This document shows positions 1 to 12,200 of a DNA stretch of 64,000 nucleotides, in pieces (position 1 is the stretch's first letter; the number at the start of each line of letters is the position of its first letter). The notes under the pieces are model-generated. The model did no database searches and had not been told where the DNA came from. It saw only the letters and a list, made by a program, of their open reading frames with translations. The stretch is from Planoprotostelium fungivorum (lineage: Eukaryota > Evosea > Variosea > Cavosteliida > Cavosteliaceae): contig MDYQ01000107.1 of the NCBI GenBank assembly GCA_003024175.1, forward strand, positions 94,516-158,515. The letters run 5' to 3'. A program made the translations under genes and the position numbers.

Positions 1-111
1 GAGGTCTCCCTACAGCCTCCACCTTTCGTCACGACACATCATCCAACGACATGTTGAACATCTTTCGATGATGGAATGACGTCACACAGTTCGACCTTTT
101 TATGTCACGTT

Positions 112-1132
112 TCACTTCTTCGCGTACTTCTCAGATAGCTCGAGAAAGACACTCTCAGACTCCGCCAGTAACTCGATGAGCTCGTTCTTCGCTCCTCCAA
201 TCTTCGATTGGCTGTGGGCGGCACACAGATTATCAAAGTCCCAATCCGCAATGACACCTGCACCATCATCGTCAGCACCTCCTTCTCCCTTCTCATGATC
301 CTCTCACCCTTGACAAAGTCTCTGAATTGGAGGGGAGCCTCTTTCGTCTCGTGGAGGCCTCCGTGCTTCAATGTGGGGTGGAAGCTCATACCTGCCTTGA
401 CCAACAACCTACCGTCACATCAGCATGATCTTTTCGTCACGATGTGACCCACTTTGCAAGGATGGGGGGGTCTGAGAGGTACATGATTGTGTCATCTACG
501 TGGAGGGTTCTGCTCTGTCTGTGGAACACCCAAACTGAGTTGAAGTGGTTGGACTCGGCTGGCTCGACGAACTCCGAACCTGCATTTGAATGAGGACATG
601 GTCATGGAGCTCGCGATGGATGTCTAATCACATACCAGCGGGGATTCTCATCTCTACCTCTGGGGCCCACTTGTTTAAGACTGTAGGGTCATCGATCCTT
701 CCAGTCCATTGCAGAGAAGGAAACTTCTTCAGATGTCTGGGAGCTCCGTACAGGGCAGCGTTGGGGTAATGCTTGGACAATTCTTCGATGTAATCTGATT
801 TGGGTCAGCTGCTACCCGGATGACGTCACACGGCTCACCGCTGTGGAAGGGATGAGTGTGGAGGATCGCATCGATGAGAGTGCCGTTGGATGTCAGGGTG
901 TTGATTTCTGCCAAGAGATCGTTGGTCAGGGGAGCGGCGTCAATGATGAGGAATCTGCCGCTTTCGAGGCGAATGAGAGACATTTGAGTACCTGTGAAGC
1001 GAGGTTAGACGAGACGTAACGATGTAAAGAGATGGATGACCCACCGACGTTGAGAACCAGCATGACTTTATAGTCAGTTCTGATGTTCCAGAAGTGGGGA
1101 CCTACTGCCCATTGATCTTTCAGTGTTGCCAT
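112..1132 (-). CDS. metallo-beta-lactamase-fold-like protein
   Basis: Spliced minus-strand gene. The first exon begins MATLKDQWAVGPHFWNIR and joins across an intron at about 990-1044 to TQMSLIRLESGRFLIIDA. A His cluster HTHPFHS follows (HxHxxH, the metallo-beta-lactamase metal-site pattern), then YGAPRHLKKFPSLQWTGRID. Later exons carry VFHRQSRTLHVDDTIMYLSD and GMSFHPTLKHGG, and the last exon ends ELSEKYAKK-stop. The order of motifs (His cluster, GxPRH, 'SRTLxxDD') recalls the uncharacterised DUF4336-like branch of the fold; substrate unknown. An in-frame ATG at 1231 could add an N-terminal extension, but the conserved-looking part starts at MATLK. The fold assignment comes from the motif pattern only. 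Confidence 0.6.
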
Positions 1133-1536
1133 GTCGTTGGAGTTGTTGATGTTGTTTGATTTTGTCAGGCTTCCCAACATCACCGCGGCTTTCTCCACGT
1201 GCGAGCAAAACGGGGGAGATTTCGAGCGCAATTAGAATCAATCGCAATTAGAATACCATTTAGACAACGAACGGAGGTGCTGTATGTGTGATGCAGCGTA
1301 GGTACGTGTGATTGTGACACAGGTTAGTGGTACAGATTGAAATGAATCGCAATTTCTCATTGTAGAAATTGCAAAAAATTTGATTTTTGTCCTCATACTA
1401 CAACCACAACATCACCTCTACGCATGCACCATCTTCACCACCAAGCCATGTTTCAACCAGGTACTCATCGTCGTATACACCTTTCTCATCCTGCTTCTCA
1501 GTCATCACCGCTTCTGCCATCGCTTCTGATCCTGAG

Positions 1537-2840
1537 ATGATGGACAGTGCTTACGCCGCTACGTTTTCAACAGACAGCAGTAATTCATTCGGGTGACTTG
1601 CAGCCTCTTTATTCGTATCATTTCATTCACTTGTGCCTCCAAATATCTGACACGAAAATGTAGAGGTGGATTCCTCCGCTACGTTTCCTCCGTCATCGCA
1701 CCTCATCCTCTTCAATTGACGGTCGGTATGGACGTCTACACATTCCATAATGTCGGTGGAGCGCCTGATAAGCCTGGGACGATGATACAATCTGTCATAG
1801 CCTTGTTTGGAACGATACCGAATACGGACGAAGTATACATCTTGACGAACACGAGTGGGTGTGTAGGTGAGCGAAAGAAGATGGAGTATGGAGACAATTG
1901 GTGACCTTCGAATACCAGGCCCTACCAATACTTCAGCGTTTGTGTTATACGAAGGAGAATACAATCAGATCGGCAAGGTGCGATCATTCACCATACATCA
2001 CACACCATCTCCATCACGACGGTGACGCAATGTAGGTCATCATGGAAGTCAGCTCGACCGACATGGAGTACACTCTCATCCAATTGGACCCAGAGTTCGC
2101 CTCTCTCATCAGCCCGATCAACTCGAACAATGAAGAGTTTATACCGGTCCACATTCCAGGTTACACCAGAAGCTATTCTACACTCGTCAAACCCACCATC
2201 AACACCGGTTCGAGGTGAAATTTCCGGGAAAATGTTGAAGAGTCGACGAAATTTCTCCAGGTACGGCAGCTTGATCTCGACTTGTCAATCGGTGGAGGAG
2301 CTGAACGATGCCGTCATCGCAAAGGTGGAAGGGGTGTGTCGCGTTGTAGATGGACGACGGGGTAGCTCACGGTGATCAGCTGAAGGAGTCTGACCGAGGG
2401 AGTCTCCTGTGTACGAAAGACAACAAGCAGATGCTGGGCGTAATGAAAACGGTCAGAAATAACACTGCCATCTACACAAACATCGATAAGGTGAAGTCGT
2501 CATCGCATCTTCATCGAACATCTCATATACAATCAACACTCTCCATCATCTCTCATCGGATGCGATCCTCTATCGTCCCATCACCTGACCATCGTAGATC
2601 ATCACCTCGAGCAAGCTGACCCCCTACGAACAATCGTGGACGATCCAATCTCCCGAGCACGCTCGCAGACAGAGACAGAGCTCCCTCTCCTCTGCACCTT
2701 CCTTCTCTTCCGAACAGCCCGTGGCCGTGGGTGCATCCGCAGAGTCGGCAGTCCAAGCGGTTCAGACCGCAACGACTGGGGCATCGACAGAAGAAGGAAC
2801 GGAGGACAGAGACATGGAGATGGTGACTGTGCCGATATAA
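1537..2840 (+). CDS. unknown protein, multi-exon
   Basis: I do not recognise this gene. Consistent splicing gives MMDSAYAATFSTDSSNSFGG, then a segment with GMDVYTFHNVGGAPDKPGTM, then GPTNTSAFVLYEGEYNQIGK, VIMEVSSTDMEYTLIQLDPE and a Ser/Ala/Glu-rich tail ending MEMVTVPI-stop. Donor and acceptor pairs GTGAGC...ACCAG, GTGCGA...TGTAG and GTGAAA...CCAG keep the frame. Around 2315-2351 the only frame-keeping splices give introns of about 16-37 nt ending GTTGTAG, so that junction is uncertain. The start is also uncertain: frame-compatible sequence upstream of 1537 lacks an ATG. No signal peptide or membrane segment is evident. Confidence 0.4.
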
Positions 2841-3285
2841 AGAGACCTGTAGTAGATCATTCGAATAGTAGTGGTGTGACTCTATTTCTGTGTGGTGCCG
2901 CGGAGGCGTGACGCTCAAGTTATATTCAGATAGAAGTTTACCTTACGTGGATGGATGGACGTGACCCTAGACATTTACCAACACTTTACTCACGAATTAC
3001 CGTATGTGCAGATCGTGAGGATCTGCTAAGGGAGAGTGAAGTGCAGATGCAAGTGGTCAAGGGTGCCTCAGTGACAGGAACGGGTCCTTAAAGACCTTAC
3101 ACAGATGTATTCGGGAGAAATTTCGACTCGGAATCGGACTGAAGAGGTTGAGAGTGCCACACCTTTGGCCCCTTCTTTCAGCACAAGTCTGGTCTCACAT
3201 CATTAGAGTTCGGGCAGAAGAGAAGGAGGAGAAGAGAGGATAGTATAGATCCTGACAGAGAAGAATCATACAACCGCCACAAGAA
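2841..3285 (+). other. intergenic, no gene seen
   Basis: Between the unknown gene and the small coiled-coil gene. I see no long open frame, RNA or repeat. A possible GTGAGG...GTGCAG pair near 3014-3050 could mark a 5'-UTR intron of the next gene, but nothing supports it further. Confidence 0.4.
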
Positions 3286-3718
3286 ATGGAGCACCTCTCT
3301 TTCCTTATGCAGAAGCTGCAGATGTTACAACACAGCATCACAACCGAGACGGTGAGTCACTGTTTCAACTCTGTCCATCTTACGCACCGATACATACACG
3401 TAATGGATTCTAAACTCAAACAGACACGGATGCTTCAACTGCAGCAAGCCAAGCGACCGGCGTCTTGGATCATAGAATCTGCCGAACAACTTCAATTCCT
3501 CAAGGTGGGACACTTTCCATGGTAGAATCACTGCTAATCCATAGCAGAAACAACTAGTGGAGACACAAATAGAGATCACTTTCGCTCGCCAAGAGCTGGA
3601 GACGGAAGAGAGACTCGCGAAACTGAGGAACATTGTACAAAAGAACTGGGGATCAGGGGTCAAAGCCCACAGCGAGCGAGTATCACCAAGGATGTCGTCA
3701 CCACCGATGGCTTATTGA
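3286..3718 (+). CDS. small coiled-coil protein
   Basis: Three exons join in frame. ATG begins MEHLSFLMQKLQMLQHS; introns lie at 3352-3423 and 3505-3547, both GTG...CAG. The product is about 105 residues, rich in Leu/Gln/Glu heptads (QLVETQIEITFARQELETEE), and ends MSSPPMAY-stop. It is mostly helical coiled coil with a short polar tail and has no recognisable catalytic domain. Shortness and coiled-coil character suggest a subunit or adaptor, but that is a guess. Confidence 0.5.
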
Positions 3719-4021
3719 ACAATAAACGTGTATAGACAATGTCCTGTTCACATCACAATGCACATCGCGGACAGTCACATGAAGACTCACAGAAACAACG
3801 GCAGAGTTTGACTGGTTTATTGAGAAATGACCGTCTATAGGGGGTCTGCATGGTCGATGTGATGACCCATAGAGACACACACGGTGAAAGCAGAGTAAAT
3901 CTTGAGGAGAAAAGACGCGGGCAACAGAACATATTTGACCGGTCAAATTTGAAATAAAAGACGTTTTATCGAGAATATCACACATGATACAGGAGGAACC
4001 ATGTAACAGAAACCTCTCTCC
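3719..4021. other. intergenic, no gene seen
   Basis: About 300 bp upstream of the BAH gene. A minus-strand open frame crosses it but has no domain character and no splice support. It probably contains the promoter of the BAH gene. Confidence 0.4.
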
Positions 4022-6066
4022 ATGGCAGATCGGAGAAGTATGGAACAATTTCGCACGATTGTGAGAGTTACGATGTGTGATTCGCATCCGATCCTTAAAC
4101 GAAATCAGATATGATGCGGAGTATAAGCCCAGAGAGGAGGCTACAAGGGACAGATTTCAGGAGTTTATTTCATTGAGAGCTGATTGGACACCACTTCTCA
4201 ATCAGAGATTTAAAATCGAGCGACCACCTCTGCCACCGGCCATCGATTTTGAGCAGTTAGAAAACAGTAGATCGAAGACAATCAGCCCGCTCCTCCAATC
4301 GATGATCGAACCGACCTTGGTGAATGCAAATGATCAACCGTCTTTCAAACACACCGATGTCAGACAGAATACTATCAAGAGACTCAATAGCAGTGGCCCA
4401 GAGACGATCATCATAATCACCGATTCAGATGATGGTACAGAAGAACTGAACGTACCGATCTCATTCCACGATAAAACCCCTCAATACGACTGCAAAGTGA
4501 TCTCTCACTTTCTCATCTACACACATGACATGATCGTGCTTACCCAAATGACAGTTGGATACGATCGGACGACACGCGGAACAAGAGCTGCACCTCCCAC
4601 CATTCTCCCCAACTTCAACCATTCCCACTAGCGAGTCCGAACCACCTTTCACCCCGCAGAGCCAGCAGAATCGAACGAAAGCTCATCATCTGATGGAGAG
4701 ATCACCGATCGATGACAGGGACACGTTGTTCCTGCAATCTTCCGGTGAGAGCAGCAGGCGTCCACGGGTCACCCAGACGGAGGCACAAAACATCGTGCCA
4801 CCCGCCTCGAAAATCCGAGGACCCTCGGAATCTCCGAACGAAGACTCCCCGGCGAGCCAACCGTTTGAAGAGCCAGCTGATGATGAGCAAGAGAATCTCA
4901 CTCAAGAGAATTCCATCGTGTGGACAGGTCCTCATCGTAAGGTGTCACCTCATCATCGTGATCTGATGAATGGACAGTGACGGCATTGAAGAAGAAAAAG
5001 TACTCGGGCGTCCTGTACAAAGGAAAGAAGATCTCGGAATTCGATTACGTATCGTACAGATCGGGCGATGGAGAAATTCGAGTGGGTCACGTGACCTGCC
5101 TGTACGAGGACGAGAATCAGAGGAAATACATGACGTGCGTGCGGTGAGTACATCCATCTACATCGTTGTAGATTCACAGTATTTAGCCTAGAGAGACCGG
5201 AGAACATTCACACGCCCGTACAATTGATCTGTCCTCGGGAGGTAGGAAGCTCATCTACAACGTTGTAGTCTGACGCCCATCAGTTATTCAAGACAGATAA
5301 CACGGAGGACGTACTCATCAGCGACATCGTAGAGAAGTGTCAAGTGAAAGAAGACGTACACGCCATGGACAAGCTATCTACAACGCAATACCTCTGCTGT
5401 CGGTACGAAATCTCATCGAAATCTCGTTGAAATCTCGCTGACACGTCACGAGGCACCTGAGAGACTTGAAAGATGAAGGATTAAAGTTGGACCGAGGAAC
5501 GATCAAGCCGATCACGCAGGTGTCATCACAGGGTTGGGAGGTCATAAGAGAACAATTTGAACCAGTGAGCAACAAGAGATCCTGGTTTAAGAACCAGAAG
5601 GCTTCAAACATTGTTGTGGGAGGTGAGAGAGGGGGAAGGAAAAGACTGAGAGAAAGAAGGGAAGAAGAAAATAGAGGAGAAGAAAGAAGGGAAGAAAACA
5701 GAGGAGCAGAAAGAAGAGAAGAAGAAGGAAGAGAAGAAGAAAGAAGAGAAGAAGGAGCAGAAAGGAGAGAGGAAGAAGGAAGAGAAGAAGAAAGAAGAGA
5801 AGAAGGAAGAGAAGAAGGAGCAGAAAGGGCAGAGGAAGAAGAGACAAAGAGAGGATGATGAGACAGAAGGTAGCGGGAGGGAGTCAGACAAGGGGAAGAA
5901 GAGAAAGGAAGGGAACGGGACGAGAGAAGAGGAGAGAGAGAAGGAGAAGAAAGAGAAGGAGAAGAAAGAGAAGGAGAAGAAAGAGAAGGAGAAGAAAGAG
6001 GAGAAGCAGAAGAAAGAGAGTGGAAAGAAGGTAGTGAAGAAGAGACAAGGGAAGAAAAGAATTTGA
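4022..6066 (+). CDS. BAH-domain chromatin protein with charged repeat tail
   Basis: Exon 1 reads MADRRSMEQFRTI, then an intron to about 4121, then YKPREEATRDRFQEFISL and a Ser/Pro-rich linker. From about 4980 a BAH domain is clear: KKYSGVLYKGKKISEFDYVS, YEDENQRKYMTCVRLERPEN, PREL, then FKTDNTEDVLISDIVEKCQV and YLCCR. BAH modules bind nucleosomes or histone tails, so a chromatin role is likely. Two introns inside the BAH region (5144-5186 and 5242-5283) each carry the CTACAACG palindrome. After HLRDLKDEG the frame runs into a Glu/Arg tract. A different frame (REDDETEGSG...KEKKEKEKK...) is open to the stop at 6064-6066, so an intron inside the purine tract, donor near 5620, is likely. Confidence 0.65.
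5156..5173. repeat. intronic palindrome ATCTACA-TCGT-TGTAGAT
   Basis: Perfect 7-bp arms around a 4-nt loop, inside an intron of the BAH gene. Member of the recurrent intron-palindrome family. Confidence 0.8.
5255..5268. repeat. intronic palindrome CTACAACGTTGTAG
   Basis: Perfect 14-nt palindrome in the next intron (5242-5283) of the BAH gene. Confidence 0.8.
5617..6057 (+). repeat. polypurine (GA) low-complexity tract
   Basis: About 440 nt almost free of pyrimidines on the plus strand, built from GAAGAAAGAAG-like and GAGAAGGAGAAGAAA units. It encodes Glu/Arg then Lys/Glu repeats at the end of the BAH gene and probably contains an intron. Such strand asymmetry can form triplex DNA. Confidence 0.8.
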
Positions 6067-6181
6067 ACCTTAAACGTTCTGTTTGATTGTATGTTATAAA
6101 TTGTCATTATTATCTTTCGCACTTGGCTAAAGTATGGTTTTACAACACAACCGCGCACGTGAAATTCAATTCCGTGTCTGA

Positions 6182-8281
6182 ATGATCACGAAACCTCGTC
6201 CGGTGATTGGAAATGAAGAGAGCAGAGCGGCACAGAAGCACATCATACGCGGATATATATGGATACGTGAGAGGAATGGCTACTATCCGATCAAAGGAAA
6301 TACACCCGTCACCATTGGAAGGTGCTGCGATCGATATGGGCACTCGTGATCTCACTTGATGGCAGTGCCGATTACGCCAACATCAGATTAAGTAAGGCGA
6401 GACCTCTACACTGCTCTCTCACGGCAACAGATCAGGGCGAGGTGAGCATATGCAAACGGGTGGGGATCATTTACATCTTCAGATCATCATAAAGAACCTC
6501 TCGGGTTTGCCACGATCCATCATTGTCATCCGATTGGAAGAAGAATTCATCGTCTCCGCACAATCAAAACTGAATCATCTCGATGTCTTCTTCATCGAAG
6601 GCCACACCCTCTCATTCTCAAAAAGTGAGATGATTTGACATCTGTCCATCACTGATCTCACACAGCTGGACCAACCACTCCGGTGAGTTAAGAGATCATC
6701 TCTCGATGATGCATTAACACATCATCAGAAGACATCACCACAGACATCACCCAACAATAAGAAGAGCTCGCCGAGCAGGCTCGATCTGGTGACGTCATTA
6801 GACGAGAAACACAGGACGAGACTGAGGGGGTATCACATCATCATCTCTCCCGATTGCATGCACAGAACGGAAATGGAGGGATGGGTGTATACCATGGGAG
6901 GTGATCTCATCATCACGATCTTCATCTTGATGTCTCTTCTGTTCACCATCATGTCATCATCTCTCATCATCATCTCTCATCGTGGTGATGTTGTCTTCTG
7001 ATCATCACAACTGTCTCCTCATCACCCAACAGGTGTCGTTCACGAGACTGCCGGAGGTTTCACCCAACACTTGATGAAACACGACGGAAACAAATCCCAT
7101 CACATCATGCTCTCATCGAGAGAACTACCAGAGATATCCCTGTCCATGATGATAGCCATCGGCTTAGGAGTTCCCATCGTGAAGGTGATGAATACGTGAT
7201 GTAACGTGAAATCGACACAAATCAGTTACAATGGATGAACGTGGTAGAGATGAAGCAAGAGTACGATACGTCACCTCATTTGACACTCTCTGATACGAGA
7301 GGGAAATTAAAATTGAATCAGCCTCTGTGCAGGATAGACATGAGCTGTTTGAATCGACATCAGCTGATTCTGAATGTAGAAAATCGATTGAAGGTGAGGT
7401 GATTGATGTGCAAGTGATGAACGAGACCAGTCTGATTGGACCACACTACTGTCAGTCTTGAAGATCGAATCAAACGGTGACGAAAACATCGACGATGTCA
7501 CCCGCATCGTCGATGGAGACATCGTGACGTCATCGACATCAAAGGTGATCCACATCGTCAAATCGACGATTGATTCGATGCATCAGATCGATCGGACGAA
7601 ATTCTACGAGCTGATGATACTGTGTGGACAATATCAAGCCGTCACTCGCTCCATTGACTCTCCTGATGGTGCGTCACGATATCGAGCCCCGTTCCCGTCT
7701 CATTTTTCGCAGGTCTTCCATTTCCTTTTCTCCCCACGACCTCACTGGAATACATGAGCATCGCTCCCGCCATTCTAACGAATTCCACGGATCGACACAG
7801 CCACACCATCGCCTCCCTTCTCGTGGAAGAGAGAGGTCAGACATCGAAAGCTTATCTCAAGGTGAGCCCCGTCTACGTTTTCTTCGCTCCTGAAGCCGTT
7901 AGACTCTTCCCGAGGGTAGTTTCACGAGTGGATTTGCGGCCGGTCTGTTTGTTTTCCTCTACACGAGTCGGACGATACGAATCTTCCTCAGGATCACCAT
8001 CGAATCTCTGGCCAAGTGGTCGAAGCACGTGCAGGCCCTCCTCTCTTCCATTCCTACCGTAGAGAGGTACGTTCTCTCTTCAACACGATCACTCGTTAAC
8101 ACACTACAGTGAGGGAGAAGAATTGGGGATGAAGAAGGTGGTGGTGGTGGCGGTGAAAGATTACCACCGAATCGTTTGGAAGCCCCAACCAGGAGAGAAA
8201 GTGAAGAGTGGAATCGATTTCATCCAACACGGTGTGGACATAAGAAAGGTCCCCCTCGCATCAAAGAAGAGAAGGAAGTGA
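6182..8281 (+). CDS. FHA-BRCT protein, possibly NBS1/nibrin-like
   Basis: Exon 1 starts MITKPRPVIGNEESRAAQ and reaches YYPIKGNTPVTIGR. After an intron at 6322-6365 it continues SADYANIRLSKARPLHC, the FHA core (TIGR, then the phosphothreonine-binding loop and H). A Ser/Pro linker leads into a BRCT domain: LRGYHIIISPDC, the GG of YTMGGVVHETAGGF, HHIMLSSRELP and the W of PIVKLQWM. FHA followed directly by BRCT is the nibrin arrangement, and FHA-BRCT proteins are typically DNA-damage adaptors. Downstream exons are less conserved and include a hydrophobic stretch (GFAAGLFVFLYTSRTIRIF) and a basic end ASKKRRK-stop. It is convergent with the next gene, 37 bp apart. The family is sure; the NBS1 assignment is tentative. 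Confidence 0.6.
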
Positions 8282-8318
8282 AAGATCTTCATACGTTGTG
8301 TTTATAAAAGGAGACGTA

Positions 8319-11300
8319 TCATTCGTTGAAGAGATAAGCGTCGTCGCTGATGTTGACCGACTTGCTCTTGAAGGAGAGAGGCTTCCTCACGTTCTCCTTG
8401 AGGCCTTGTGGCTTATCCTTCTGTACCTTCTTTGGGGTCGAGCTGGCTGCCTTCTTCGCGGGCTTCTTCTGTGGGTGAGATGAAGATTGAATTGGATTTC
8501 ACCTTGACGGGGCTGAACTCTCCATCTGAATCCTTATCCTTCTTTCCCTTCGCCTTTCCCTTCTTTCCTTCTTCTTCTGCCTTTCTCGTGGGGGTCTTCC
8601 TCTTCTTCTCCTGTCGTGAGGCTCAGTGTTCATTCGATGGAAGGAATCACAGTGCGAGCGGAGGGTTCGACCATCTTTGCAGGTGCCTTCTGTGAGGAGC
8701 TCTGTGAAGTAGAGAGATGTACTGCAGTCTGTGTGAGGGGTGTAGAAGTTGTCTTCTGGGAGGTCTGTGAGGTGTTGGGGGTGACTTCTTTCTGTGGAGA
8801 GCTCTGGGTTAGCCTCTGTGAGGTGTTTTGTGGGTGGAGGAGCGCTGCAGACTTCTGTACGCTATGGGTGGGGGTCTTCTGTGAGGTGCTCTGCTCGTGA
8901 GCAGGGGCAACCATCGTCTGAGATGAACTCTGAGGCGTAGCTGGTGCTTTGAGCGTAGATTTAAGCGCAGTGGAAGATGAAGAAGGCTCCGATGGAACGA
9001 AGGCTCTGAAGAGGAGTGAGGTGGAAATGAAACATCTCCTCACCTCTTCTGAGATAAAGCGATGGGAGGGTCCTGTTGACATGTGAGATACATGACAAGG
9101 ACTACTCTCTCACTTGAGACTCGAAGGGAATGTGAATGTCTTCATCCAAGAAGGTGATCTGCTGTCTCGTCTTCTCCATTGCACGGTTCTTCTCCTCAAG
9201 GGTATTCATCTCCTCCTGCATCCTCTCCGTCTCCTCTTGTAATCTCTTCGTCTCTCCTCTCAGCCTCTTCTTCTCTCTCTTCTGTTCGTTCAACTGGTTC
9301 TCTAGTCCATTGATGCGTTCCTTCGCTTGTAGGATCTCTGCGTTCTATCGTACGTTGAATGTCTCGTATATCGATGAGATGGTTACCTTCTCTTCTAATT
9401 TGTTCTGATGACCAGCTGAATCCTTCCTCTGATTCTTCTCGACGTTCTGGATCTGAGAGGTTAAGATGGTCTGCAGCTCTTGGCTGCTGCGTGATTGAAC
9501 TTTTAATTCCGCCTCCTGACCGTATATCAATATTGTTGTGAATTTTGACACTTTTACAAGATTGATATTGTGTATAAGGTATTGAACTCACCTTAGAGGC
9601 AAGCTGTGCGATGAGAGCGGTGTTCTGCTTCGAGATGGATTCGATCTGGACCACGTGCTGTTGTATGGTGGAATCGTACAATCTCTTCGCATCGACGATA
9701 TGTTTCTCCTGTTCGATGTGAATCATCTTCAGAAGATAATGGATAGGATCACCTTCTCCTCTACGAGTTTGAAGATGTCAGATCTCTCTTGTTCCAAGAG
9801 GGCGATCTGCGTCAAGGATTCCGTCAGGAGGAGGCTCTCCCTCTCCAGCGCCAGTTCCTGTCTCACATAAATGATAGATGAAAGGGTGAGGGCTCACTTT
9901 CGAATCTGATGTGGACTCCAAAGAATGGATCTTGGCCTCGTAATCCTCTTTGAGACGAGAGAGATCAGTCTGATGGGTCGTGCGTTGATCTTCCATCGCT
10001 TTCGTCTGTCTCTGGAGTTGGTCTCGTAAGGTCGAGATCTCGGCCGAATCTTTATCCGATGCATCCTTCGAGGCTCTAACCTCTTCTCGAAGAGAGGCCC
10101 TCTCGTTCTCCAGGCTCATCAACTATATCACATCAATGTTCTCTATCATTCTGCGAAACTCACCGTTTCGTTCAGGTCTTTCATTTGAGACACCGAAGCG
10201 TAGTACTTCTCTTCGAAAAATCGAGCCTCCTCCAGCTGTCTCTCGAGACGGAAGCGTATCTCATTCGATTCGACCATGATCGTTTCTTGTTGATGGATCA
10301 GAGTCTTTTGTTCATCCTTCGTCTTCTGTTCGCGGATTTAGATCACGAATAAGAAGAATGTCTCACCGAGAGTTCCAAGAGACGGCTCTGGTGATCTTCG
10401 ATGCAAGTCTTGAGATCGATGATGGTGGTCTCAGTGGTATTGGATTCATTCCGGTGCCTCTCTTCCATCTCAAGCGCGGTCTGAGTGAGATCTTGAACCT
10501 GCTGCTCCAACTGGGTCTGTCGCTGTTGATGGGTGGTGATTTGACCGTCACGTTCACAGACCAGGGTTTCGAGGTTTGATATCTGTAAGTTTTTAGATGT
10601 GAATAGTGAATGGTGGGCACCTGTGAGGCGAGATCGGCGACCTTCTCGTTGGAGCTGGCGATGGTGGCTCGCAGATCCGTCTGTATGCGTTGAGCTTCCA
10701 ATTGGTTGGTCTTGTCGGCCTCGAGTGCCTCCGCGAGGTCCTTCTGGATCCTTTCACAGAGTTGACTTATTTCAGATTTCTCCCTCTCCAGGTCGTCTGT
10801 CACATATTTCAGGATCATGAGGTGTGAGATAGAAGACTTCACCAATCTGATCCTTGGCTGATTGTAGATCGGATTCGGTGGCGCGTAGCCTCTCCTCGAG
10901 AGAAGAAGATCTTGCCCTCTCTTCATCGACGTTTCCCAGTTCTACGGAAAATTCAGAAACTCGCGATGAACTCTAACATCACCGGTGGTGAGTTCCTCTT
11001 CCAGTCTAATCGCTTCTCTCTTCGAGTGATCCAAATCTCCTCTCAGTTGAAGAATCTCGGACTTCATGTCGTCTTCCGCCTTTCGCAGATCATCTCTGTC
11101 TTTCTCGCCTGGAAACATGAGATGTGTAAATGGATGATGGATCTCACCGTCGTCTATATGTTTCTGGCACACGGACAGAAGTTGTCTCAACTGGTTGACG
11201 AGGGCGTCGGTGGCCACCATGTCGAAGCGTATCCTCTCCATGGCCTTCTTCTCTTCACTCAGAACGGTCTCTAGTTTGGCTCGCTCGTTCACACAGCTCT

Positions 11301-11688
11301 CGATGACTTTAGTTTTCGATTCGTTGGCCTCTTCGGCTGCTCTAATCCTCTTCTCCTGTTAGATGTGAGGGATGATTGACATAACGTATGGGACATGATA
11401 CCATGAACTCTCTGTCCATCTGAGTGCTGTTGTTCTGCAACATAAGTTTCTCTGTATACGATGAATGGAATCTTCTACAGATGATTGTTACCTGCAGTTT
11501 TCTTGAGATGGTCGTAACGAGTCATCTCTACGGGAGGCGCAGCCGTCTGTATGGGTTTCGAAACGGTTGGAGCCCTCTCTCGACCTTTCTGCATGAACAT
11601 GTGCTGCATTGTGTGAGATCTCGAAGACGACCAGTACGGATGTAACAGTTGACACAAAATCGAACACGATAATTCTCACCGACTGCAT
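8319..11688 (-). CDS. long coiled-coil protein
   Basis: Many exons encode continuous heptad repeats. They start MQSHMFMQKGRERAPTVSK across an intron, go through LRKAEDDMKSEILQLRGDLD, LSQLCERIQKDLAEALEADK and SLENERASLREEVRASKDAS to IHIEQEKHIVDAKRLYDS. A Ser/Thr/Gln-rich segment with many SQ/TQ pairs (QTSQKTTSTPLTQ, STSQSSSQK) follows, then a basic tail KKPAKKAASSTPKKVQ and the end ISDDAYLFNE-stop. The layout (long rod, SQ/TQ cluster, Lys-rich tail) suggests a nuclear or cytoskeletal structural protein. SQ/TQ clusters are typical ATM/ATR substrate regions, and the neighbour carries FHA-BRCT, but a link is speculation. No motor or ATPase motif seen. Confidence 0.6.
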
Positions 11689-12200
11689 GGCTGTCCTTCC
11701 AGTGTCAACCTTGCAGCTAGACGTCTGAATCAGATTGAGATTAGTGTTTCCCACCTTTTATTACGACACCTGGACAAGTGAATATCGAATCCACGTTAGC
11801 TAACGTGAAGTCCCTGCGTAAGCAGGGGTTCTACTGGATAACAAATGTTGGTCACGTGAGTTTGGGGAAAGGGAAACGTTTTCGAGGAAAGGTTGAATCT
11901 ACAATCCGATGAGCACAGGATGACTGTGAAGATGTTCATGTTGGATAGAGGTGATGTCGCTCGTGATAAGCTTCGGATGTAATGACGATCCGCGAACGAA
12001 AACGATGTGAGATATCTCACTTCAACTTTTCATCAAGTCGATAAAGTCTGGAGGATGATTCAAAATTACCATTCGAAATAAGACCATCAACTTTATTATA
12101 CGAGATCACACAAAGTCATCCTCGAAGAAAAAAATGCATTTTACAATTGAGGCGTTTCCGCGAAATCAAAAATCGGAGCAGCATCATCACACGCATACGT

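Noticed and set aside
5604-6158. 184-residue minus-strand ORF, Phe/Ser/Leu rich
   Set aside because: It is the antisense of the polypurine tract; composition is forced by the repeats.
9136-9408. Plus-strand Ser/Phe/Leu ORFs across 9.1-11.3 kb
   Set aside because: Antisense of the coiled-coil gene.
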